NCBI RefSeq assembly: GCF_033807575.1
Contig: NC_084716.1
Span: forward strand, 8,432,001-8,496,000
DNA length: 64,000 nt
Source: Cydia pomonella
Taxonomy: Eukaryota; Arthropoda; Insecta; Lepidoptera; Tortricidae
Direction of reading: 5' to 3'
Positions 9,274-18,906 of the stretch are shown here, in pieces. How positions within the stretch are numbered: position 1 is the stretch's first letter; each line of letters opens with the position of its first letter. The position numbers and the translations under genes were made by a program. The notes below the pieces were generated by a model. The model worked only from the letters and a program-made list of their open reading frames with translations, was not told the DNA's origin and ran no database searches.

Positions 9274-10453
9274 GCGACAACAGTCCTGGCGCAGCTGGAG
9301 GGCAGCGGCGGGTTCAGCATCGCGCACCGCCTCACGCACCGGCTGGCGGCGGGCGCGCGCCTGCAGGACTGGGCGCCGCCGGCCGACGCCGAGCCGCGCC
9401 ACCGCCCGCCGCTGCCGCGCCGGCTGCACGGGCTGCATGCTCCCCGCCTCATCACCTAGGCTCCAGGCAGGCGACAACAGTCCTGGCGCAGCTGGAGGGC
9501 AGCGGCGGGTTCAGCATCGCGCACCGCCTCACGCACCGGCTGGCGGCGGGCGCGCGCCTGCAGGACTGGGCGCCGCCGGCCGACGCCGAGCCGCGCCACC
9601 GCCCGCCGCTGCCGCGCCGGCTGCACGGGCTGCATGCTCCCCGCCTCATCACCTAGGCTCCAGGCAGGCGACAACAGTCCTGGCGCAGCTGGAGGGCAGC
9701 GGCGGGTTCAGCATCGCGCACCGCCTCACGCACCGGCTGGCGGCGGGCGCGCGCCTGCAGGACTGGGCGCCGCCGGCCGACGCCGAGCCGCGCCACCGCC
9801 CGCCGCTGCCGCGCCGGCTGCACGGGCTGCATGCTCCCCGCCTCATCACCTAGGCTCCAGGCAGGCGACAACAGTCCTGGCGCAGCTGGAGGGCAGCGGC
9901 GGGTTCAGCATCGCGCACCGCCTCACGCACCGGCTGGCGGCGGGCGCGCGCCTGCAGGACTGGGCGCCGCCGGCCGACGCCGAGCCGCGCCACCGCCCGC
10001 CGCTGCCGCGCCGGCTGCACGGGCTGCATGCTCCCCGCCTCATCACCTAGGCTCCGGGCAGGCGACAACAGTCCTGGCGCAGCTGGAGGGCAGCGGCGGG
10101 TTCAGCATCGCGCACCGCCTCACGCACCGGCTGGCGGCGGGCGCGCGCCTGCAGGACTGGGCGCCGCCGGCCGACGCCGAGCCGCGCCACCGCCCGCCGC
10201 TGCCGCGCCGGCTGCACGGGCTGCATGCTCCCCGCCTCATCACCTAGGCTCCGGACAGGCGACAACAGTCCTGGCGCAGCTGGAGGGCCGCGGCGGGTTC
10301 AGCATCGCGCACCGGCTGGAGGCGGGCGGGCGTCTGCAGGACTGGGCTAAAATGATGTATAGACCAGGACTCCCTAAAATAGAAGGCAGCAGCTGGTTCC
10401 ACATTGCACACCGCCTCACGCACAGACTGTTTCTTTCCGCGAGTCAGAAGTGA
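9274..10453 (+). repeat. 197-bp tandem array of sol terminal exon
   Basis: Units start gcgacaacagtcctgg at 9274, 9471, 9668, 9865 and 10062 (all 197 bp), then a shortened unit from 10259 and a more diverged piece (about 10360-10453) that still shows an HIAHRLTHRL-like stretch. Each full unit holds ctccag (ctccgg in the later units) then gcaggcgac. Spliced from exon 10, ctccag would give RQATTVLAQLEG and the same C-terminus and stop. All copies share A-T-T-V-L-A where exon 11 has V-I-I-V-L-T, so they were amplified from one variant copy. They may be 3' UTR, alternative terminal exons or an assembly artefact. Confidence 0.93.
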
Positions 10454-13240
10454 TCGCTCGCGGTCCGTAGTTTGAAACCATGACTTACGCTTACCTACTA
10501 ACCTACCTACCTAACCTACTAACCCTTATTCATAAAACTTGACAAGCCTTAGTTAGTTAATCTATGTTTTTTTTCCCTTTCAGAAATACATAAGTCAAAA
10601 ACATTGACAGAGACCAGTTGAACAAATATTTTGCTAATACATATGAGCGTTGAGACTGATATAGGCGACGCATATCTCAACGGTCGATTGTAAGATCAGC
10701 AAATCGAGAAAATCCTAGGCATACCCCGTTACGCTGGGCTCCTATTTCTGGACAGTATGCCCTTCGGGCATCTCAAACAACCTAACAAACCTATCCTACC
10801 TATCTATTGGTTTAGTGTGACTACCGTCAAAACATTGCACAGGAACATTACGATCTGCCTGGTCTTACGATATACAACATCAAATTATTATACACATGCT
10901 GACCTAACTCGAGGAGTAATTCAACATTACCATGGGGCAAATGCAACTTTTGGCTCATAGACCAACTTTCCTTGACAGAGAATAATTATTTAACCCTTTG
11001 AACGTCCCGCCTGTAGTGTCTAGATGTCTCGAGCGCTCACGTCATGGTGACGTCACTGACAGTTACGGTCAGACGATGTTAGACCGGCGAGCAGAGCGGT
11101 CGTATCGCGTGGTGTTTGTGTTGGCGAACCGTTGGAAATACATTATATCGTACGATTAACTGAGGTAAATACATTACTTTACAACGCAGAAAGGTATATA
11201 AACTGTAAATGTGCGCGTTGACGTTTTTGGGTTATAAATGAGGTTGACGAGATATAATGGCAAATACTTACTATTAGAAAACTTTGAAATTATTCTTATT
11301 CTTTGAACAAACTTTGAAAAACTTCTGCAAAATCAGAGACATTGATCTAATATCGTGCAATAAGTTATTATTGATATAATTTTGTTAAATTATTAATAGT
11401 CAATACTCACAGTATCCAAGTTTTATTACATTTTTTACAGTACATATGGTGCTACTTTACCGCAACATTACGTAACAACGTCGAAAATTTAAAAGGCCAT
11501 ATGTACTGTAAAACGTACGATACATGTGCGAATAGTTTATTTTCTAATTTACCATGGTCCATAACGCGCGTAGCACAACAATATAACTGACTTATGATTC
11601 TTGGTAGGAGAGAAACTGGCTTACAGTGTGGTCACACTAGTCACATTTTTCGTGACTTTTGGTCCTTGTGTGATTACAGACAAGGGACATATTAATGTGC
11701 GACAATGTGCATGACTTATGATTTGGTCTTACTTGGCCACTTATCTTTTGTGATATTTTTGAAAAATGTGCCGTTTGATTACACGAAACGTAACTTATGC
11801 CTATGACTCAAGCCCTGACAATATTGCTGGCTTAATGTTCCCGTAGTTTAAGCACCGGTATGGTTGGATCTTTATCGTGCCGTACCGCTTTATTGTGCAA
11901 TAAAAAGCTGCAAAGTCAGACCAAGATAATTTGGCAGCGATTTTGTTAGCCCAGACGGGTTATTTTAAACGCCAAACTTCTATGAAATTATGACGTTTAC
12001 CTGGTTCACTTATCTTGATATCTTGGTTAAATGACTTGCAAATAAGACAAAATGAAAAAGTTTGAAAAATCGTTTCATATCTTACTTTGTGTCATTTGTG
12101 TCTATTTTAATCAGAATCGCGCAAATAACTCGACAGGAACGCACCGTCTTCTTTTGACAGATACACTTTTATGACGTATTTATAACGTATAATCGTAAGC
12201 TATTAATTTATAGCATATGTAGGTATAGTTGATCATTATTGTATAAATAACATCCTGTATTAAATGAAATCATTTAGATATAGTGGATGTATGTGGTTTT
12301 TCAAATGCAAGATTCGCTTCATTGAGGCTAACATGGTTTATTTTTTAAGACTATTTGGAATAATTTTAGCGTGAACTCAGCAGTAAAAATACGTGCTTTA
12401 AAAGTAAACTTAATTTTTATATTTCCTGGATGTCACTACGAGAATAAACTCGCACAGCTCAAACGTAGATTTTGAATTTTATATCATTTTCTTGTTTATG
12501 GACTCGCAAGAAATCGAATCGCATCAAACCTTTTTTGACTGACGAAAAGGTCAGACTATACATAGTTTTATTTTAAATTATTTTTACTTTTTTGGCCGTA
12601 AAAAGAACGATCTACGGTCTATTGGTTCTGCGACTAAAGACATATTTTTTCTACTGAATCTACGTAATTCATTTTATTTGTAGTCATCGAAAAAATTTTA
12701 AAAGCTTCGATGAAAAACGTGTGCTGGTTGTTTTAATCTGATAAAATATGATTAGAATTTATACATTTTGCGAAGATCTTCAATTGATATTTCGTCGCGT
12801 TTCTAAATAAAGCGCGCCAGCTTTATATAAACCCGTAGTACTGATTACTTTAACGAATTCGCTGCCAGCAACCCGCCAGGCGGGCGCTCAGTCCGTAGTC
12901 GCTTTTCGCTACATACGCATTTTCCCATGGTATCGGCTACGCTCGTAGCGCGTAGCACGCGCTGGCACTGAATGTGTTAATGGCACAAATTACACATTGT
13001 GTGCCGGGAACCCGTTCGGCGAGTTCTCTTTTTGTAGTCGCTTTCCTCTACAAAGCGAGAAAATGCTGGGACGCAAAGCGGCAATAATGAAAGAAATATC
13101 CCTCACTATTGATTTCAAATTTAACTACTAATTTTGCTTTATTGTTTGTTTGGCTCTAGGAGGACATAAATCCAGTGCTCGTTTTATTTTACTATATTTC
13201 TGACCATGCAATCTATCTATCTTAATCATTGTGTATATAT
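10454..13240. other. AT-rich intergenic stretch, no gene seen
   Basis: Downstream flank of sol; open frames are short and match nothing I know. A short palindromic repeat (tacagtacatatgg with its inverse catatgtactgta, 11438-11512) recurs elsewhere. A GC-rich patch at 12858-13070 resembles 17305-17360. A first plausible poly(A) signal, aataaa, is near 11899; whether sol transcripts reach it is unknown. Confidence 0.5.
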
Positions 13241-13659
13241 GTTACGGGTAATGTTAGAAGGTTAATAAAACTCAAGCTTACCCTATATTTAAGTTATTTC
13301 CCGATAACTAGACCCGAGCCTTTTGGGTAAAGTCCGAAAATTTAAACAACATTAATCTGTTTCGGCGTTTACCCGTAAGTACACATGTAGGTCTACCCAA
13401 CACAGGCTGTGTTATGTTGGGTGTTGCATCGTCACTTCTGACATTACCCTCCCAGTGTTGAGTAGACCTAAAAGTATACGGGTAAACGACGAATACAGAT
13501 TAAAGTTGATTGAATTTTCGGGCTTTACCCAAAAGGCTGAGGTAATACTACGTATACCTAGGTAAACTTACGTTTATTTAAATGTTACCTAGAAGGTTTA
13601 GTAAATTTAAGTAACAGGGTAAATTTGAGTATAATTAATTTTCTAACATTACCCGTAAC
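13241..13659. mobile_element. TIR element, about 420 bp
   Basis: Starts gttacgggtaatgttagaag and ends ttctaacattacccgtaac, near-perfect inverted arms of about 40 bp, with further inner inverted blocks (tacccgtaag... / ...acgggtaaac). Flanked by atat on both sides, a possible target duplication. Confidence 0.8.
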
Positions 13660-13745
13660 ATATCGTCGCTATACTTACTCAACCTCGTATCTATAAATGA
13701 GATACGTATATCAGATACGAGTTTGAGTAAGTATAGCGACGATAT
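13660..13745. repeat. Near-perfect 86-bp hairpin
   Basis: atatcgtcgctatacttact pairs with agtaagtatagcgacgatat, and cctcgtatct with agatacgag, around a short loop. It starts at the last base of the preceding TIR element's flank. Could be a tiny MITE or a pre-miRNA-like fold; expression cannot be judged. Confidence 0.75.
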
Positions 13746-16096
13746 TACACACTATGGGTTTCCATGCTTTTTATCGGAGCTTTTATAGACGGAAAGTGAG
13801 TCATAACTTTATAAGAAATGCACGAACGCTTATAACGTACATTGTCATTGTGTTGATATCCACCGATATTGTAAGGAAATTTGTAACAAATTATATGTAA
13901 ATAAATAGTGTTACTGCTTAAAGTAATGTAGAATGTAAAGTATTTATTATTATTAATTCATATGTACACTTTTGTGTAATCACGTAAAAAGACATTTTTA
14001 AATATGAACTTTTGAAAACTATGTTTTCATTCCATTAATACTCATATTTTTAGTTGGATTAAGTGTTAATTTGTGATTTTCAAGTGATGATTCTTTCTTG
14101 CCATTATGTTCGACAACGATAAAATATTGTTTTTTATATATTTATGGCCTACATGTAATTTGTGCAATATATTTAAGGATAACTAACGAATGCCAAGTTG
14201 TTTGAAAATGAATAATCATATTTATTTGTGTTAAGGAAAACATAAACTGACATTTATGGCAACCTGGTTCTGTTCCACCCAAGAAAATAAATCGCAGTTG
14301 GCTTCAAAAAAAAAAAATACATTCGCAAGGCACAATTTAATAGTGTTCACATTTTATGGACCTACATACTTATTTAAATCAAAACATAATCAATGCCGCG
14401 CGTCAAAAAGATTCCAAAAAATAAGTCATGGTCTGATAAACTAAGCATATGCGACACATATTGTACATTTAACAGGAGCGGTTGTAGCATGGTCATAATT
14501 TATCGCCTGTCACTGCCTGTCACGTTCTAACAAGTATGTAAGTGCGAAAGTCACAGGTCTGAGGTGTTCAAAATTACTGTTCTAAGGCCCTTGGTCCTAT
14601 TAGTACTAATTCAGTTTGATGAAAATTGAAAGTTTTCCTATTGGAATATACCTAGTTGTCTTTGTTATGTTTAGTTCAATTTAGAACAAAATCAACTCTA
14701 TTTCCTACACTATAGGTTCAAATTTCATTCAGGCCTTAGGAGGTTAACAATAAAGCGTGTTAATTTCATTTTGAACATTTTGCACGCTTAGCAACTTCTG
14801 CTGACTGTATATGGTTATTGTTGACACCAGATTAAAGCTCACATTTTTTAAATTTCTAAACAAAGATTTATTGTTTGTTTAGGATTTGTAAAATTTAAGA
14901 CAAATTCGTGCTTCGTATTTGATAGGTAGATGGCGCTATACGTATCCGTGCATTACGCAGTAACTCTGGTAGAGTCAAAAATTTACGTTTACTAGGTACC
15001 TCGTGGTCACTCAGAGGAACAATACTATATAGGACAAAAAGGGGAGGGGGAGGTGACTAAACGAGATGGTCTTAATATGGAACTTTCAGTATTACTAGCA
15101 GAGAAAGCGCTATATTTTTTGTCCTTTTCATAGTCTCACTTTTCAATTTTGCTACTAAAAAGTCCTAAGTGCCTGTAGTTATACCTATTGTTGTTCCCCA
15201 CCAAAGCTTGGTGGGGAACAGTGAACCCGACTAAGTTACGTAGGTTGTTTTTGGCTTTGTGCCTCTACAGTTAAAACGTTTTTAATTGTGTTTTGTTCTA
15301 GGTATACGAGTACTTGCTTTGAGCGTTGGCACGTTTTTTTCTTTTATTTTACATATCTACGAGTACTACAATCAATAACTTTTTGTTGCCAACACAGATG
15401 TGATAATGTTCACTAATTATTGAACAAATAATATTAAACTGCTGTTCTAGCGCTGATTGTTCAATGCCTAAGCGTTAATAGTTATAGGTAGAAAACGTAA
15501 TAGACTTTTCGAAACCATTTGTAATACGTGGACACTTTAGTTCGATAATTCGTTCAAACTATTTTAGACCCTAAATTACACGATGTAAAGTAGATTTCCA
15601 TTTAGGCATTTTGGCGAGTTGCGACGTTTCTCTTGTATAAAATTACACTTCGTTTTGTATCAATATTGAACCTTGCAACATTGTTGATAAGATGCATAAT
15701 CGTTCATAGCACTTATCGTGAGACACTGAACAGATGGATTTTGTAATGTGAACATTGTGTCGAATATTTGAGATCTTGTAGTTATAAGATTGTTTTACTG
15801 TTGCGTGCCATACTGTGGTACGATCTGTTCCTTACTTCTCAATTCATACAGATTTCTCATAGGATAAGTCTGCGTCTAAATCTATCTACGTATCTTCTCC
15901 AAAAGCCTCCTTATTCCTAGGGACATATTTTATTACCTACGTACCTACCTCTTATATTTTGTATTTTTCCTTTATTATATCATTTCATCAGGTAACAGCC
16001 AAAACTCACGGTTCGCATCACGTTCGCATACAAATAATCAAACAAAAATCAACTTTGTTTTGTTACTAGTACGGTTGACTATGCTCTAAATTTGTA
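13746..16096. other. AT-rich intergenic stretch, no gene seen
   Basis: No supported coding sequence. At 14504-14560 an inverted repeat around cctgtcactgcctgtcacgt resembles 62010-62080. 15197-15222 holds a small palindrome (ttccccaccaaagcttggtggggaa). Confidence 0.45.
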
Positions 16097-16220
16097 CAGT
16101 CAGCGTCAAATAATTTGTAGCAGTTAAAGTGGCCAAATAGTTCGGTACACCATACTAAATATATGGTGTACCGAACTATTTGGCTACTTTGGTTGCTAAA
16201 AAGTATTTGACGCTGACTGT
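16097..16220. mobile_element. Hairpin MITE, cagtcagcgtc family
   Basis: Ends acagtcagcgtcaaata and tatttgacgctgactgt; almost the whole element folds on itself (gccaaatagttcggtacacc pairs with ggtgtaccgaactatttggc). Flanked by gt-a/ac-t, compatible with a TA target. Related termini occur alone at 27187 and 48793. Confidence 0.82.
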
Positions 16221-17600
16221 ACTACCTTAATTACTAAGTTTTGGTTGTCACCTGATTTTGAATTTTTACTCTGTGCCCTCCGTTCTGCCTACTAATAAAC
16301 TACTGACAATAGAGAGTTAAATTCTCGGTCGAGGCGTCGGATTTCCGTTATTAATTATGCGTCAACTTAGAAATTGCCGCGCGGTTTGTATAGACGTGCC
16401 TCGGCCGCGACTTGCTTGACGCGGCAATTTTCTCGCGAGGCGACCTTGAATTCTGCCTCGTACAAAAATTAATTTTGATAAGCAATAACTAGTAACAAGT
16501 TCTTGGTCTCTTGTTGACGCCGTACACTCCGTAAAGCGTCACATTATATGGGCAAGCGGCAAAATTTCTATAGAACCACCAATGTCAAATATAGGAGTAG
16601 TAAGACCTCGGTCTCCATTTAACTCCTTACTACGTAGAGCTTTAACCATAGACCAAGGCCTAAACTGAGGAATAAGGAACAGAACGCCAAACTCAATGTA
16701 TTTTGATATCACACTAGTTTACTGAAGTTGTTTTGTAGCAAGAGCGCTTGTTTAAGTGTTAGGATATGTGAATGCATGTTATATTTACAATATGTTAGGG
16801 TAAGGAAATAAATTTATTATTTAAATCCTTTGTTTTTTTTACTGTTGAGGCTAGGTTTCCCAAGTAAATATCCTAAGTGAAACCACGCAAAAGATGCCTG
16901 CAATTATGATGGACAACTAGCCGAGGAAAATGTACTACGATTTCAATAGCCACGAAACTAGGCAGTTAGTTTGCTATTCTATCCCCAATTTCTTCAGGAT
17001 CCAGTCTTCTGGCAGCTGCTTATTGGTGGAGGTCAGAGAATGCAGACTACTCGATGAATGCACGTTTTTGAGTTTGGGGGTTTGGTATTGGCTACGTGCG
17101 AAGTGCATGGTGGGGGTAAGTAAAGCGATCCCAGCGCTTTAGGTGGTAAAAGTTAGAAACAACTGCAGATAGCGGTTGGCTCGAAATGAAACTTTTACGA
17201 TTACTCCTGAAATATTTAAATTGTATGGTTTAAGGGACCATTGTAATCTGTATGAAATGCTTAATATAACTAACGTATTTATTTTGATAATTAGGTATTA
17301 ACATATTGAGTACCGGGAACCCGCTCGGCGGGTTTGCTGTTCATAGTCGCTTTGCTGCCGCGTGTCAAGATTCTGTGAAAGGTACCTGCTGGTATATTTT
17401 CCTGGGTAATGACGTCACCAAAAATGCCTTGCAAACATTGTAAATTGCACTCGAACAGTTCTTTGCACATATATTACTGATTAATCGCCTTTTCATACAA
17501 ACTTAATCCTCATTTTCCTCTCTACATATTAACGTTATTGACAATATTTTGACACAATTGGCTGTAGGTACAGCTATGCCTATGTTTGAATTTTTTCGAT
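16221..17600. other. Intergenic, no gene seen
   Basis: Contains a GC-richer inverted segment at about 16325-16460 and a repeat starting near 17305 (gagtaccgggaacccgctcg) related to 13006. The 70-codon open frame at 16930-17142 resembles nothing I know. Confidence 0.4.
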
Positions 17601-18000
17601 TTTTAAATTAAATAAATAAATAAATATTATAGGACATTATTACACAAATTGACTAAGTCCCACAGTAAGCTCAATAAGGCTTGTGATGAGGGTACTTATT
17701 AGACAACGATATATATAATATATAAATATTTATTTATAAATACTTAAATACATAGAAAACACCCATGACATGCAGGAACAAATATCCATGCCCATCACAC
17801 GAAATGCCCTTTCCAGGATTTGAACCCGGGACCATCAGCTTCGTAGGCAGGGGCATCACTACCCACTAGGCCAAACCGGTCGTCAAAATTATTATAAGAG
17901 TTAAGAGCGTTTAAAAAATTTCGCTCCTAATTTTTACAAGATCAAAAAATCTGAAAAAGTCAAACGTATGGGCATAGCGATGGTTAAGAGTCCTTATTCC
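17500..18000. mobile_element. TIR-type element split by a SINE
   Basis: Flanking parts (cattttcctctctacatatt... and ...gggcatagcgatgg) match the element at 63580-63970, which has the same order of blocks without the SINE. So the SINE at 17612-17890 inserted into an older copy. Confidence 0.6.
17612..17890 (-). mobile_element. tRNA-derived SINE, full length
   Basis: Read on the - strand it starts gacgaccggtttggcctagt (A-box region), has gggttcaaatcctgg (B box), a body with tatttgttcctgc and gagcttactgtgggacttag, and ends in tttattta repeats. The B-box and tail order are standard for a Pol III SINE. Copies also at 47093, 51640, 34685, 33180 and 24590. Confidence 0.85.
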
Positions 18001-18754
18001 TACAGACGAGCGTATTTTGTAAAATGCTTCCTTTTTCATTCAAGATTACGACGTAACTATTAGTATTTATTCAAAAACTGATAACGTACTTAAATAATCG
18101 TTTCCTAAACTAGGGGCTCCAACAGTTCAAATTTTCATTTTCTCTTTTAAACCTCTTTTTTAATGAGGTTTTTTGGGAGTCTATTCCAAATTTTGCAGTG
18201 AGATGTGGCGTTTCGGTTCTCAATTTTGCTATAAACAAGAATCATTTGGTACATGAATGACTACAATTTGATTCAACATATCTCGTACGAGGGGCTGGAA
18301 TGATTAACAATCGAAGATTCATTTGAAAAAACTGATAAAATACCTTCCGAGTTTTCTTCATTTTTTTGGCGAAAACAGGGTTTTATTATATTTTATTTCC
18401 GCAAATTGTACGCATATTTTGCTTTAAAAATAATATTATAGCAAACTGTAACTTTATGTTAACCTATAAAAAAAAAATCGTAACTATGGGACCTACATTG
18501 CCGTAAATTTATATTTTTTTAAAACACGTATAAATCACGCAGCAGCGACGCCCCGCTCTCAGTCCGCGCGGAGCGCGCTTAGAGGACGGACCTGTGCTCG
18601 ATTGTCAGGCATTCGTTGCGATCGTAATCAGCTACGGAGTTCCGAGAAGTGCTATATACTGCGATTAGAAAATCTTAATAAAAGTTCATTTTTTACAGTA
18701 TGCCTAACAGACTCGCTTATTGATGGATTTTCTGTTACTTTTTTTTTAATACTA

Positions 18755-18895
18755 AGTCGGTGGCAAACAAGCATACGGCCCGCATATGTACGCCTGCAAC
18801 TCCAGAGGAGTTACATGCGCGTTGCCGACCCTAACCCCCTCCCGCCCCTCGTTGAGCTCTGGCAACCTTACTCACCGGCAGGAACACAACACTAT
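18755..18895 (-). mobile_element. LINE 3' end (CR1/Jockey-like)
   Basis: Matches the 3' end of the LINE at 49350-49690 in reverse: gccaccg...ttgcttgccac, then the cctgcaactccagaggagtt block and gcgcgttgccgaccct. Confidence 0.7.
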
Positions 18896-18906
18896 GAGTA
18901 AGGTCT

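Noticed and set aside
9240..10265. Overlapping 138-, 72- and 66-codon frames on both strands of the 197-bp array
   Set aside because: Shadows caused by very high GC and tandem copies of the sol terminal exon; only the sol frame has family similarity.
17820..17885. tRNA gene suggested by the gggttcaaatcc box
   Set aside because: Only A/B promoter boxes and SINE body are present; no cloverleaf. The same holds for 34690, 47110 and 48490.
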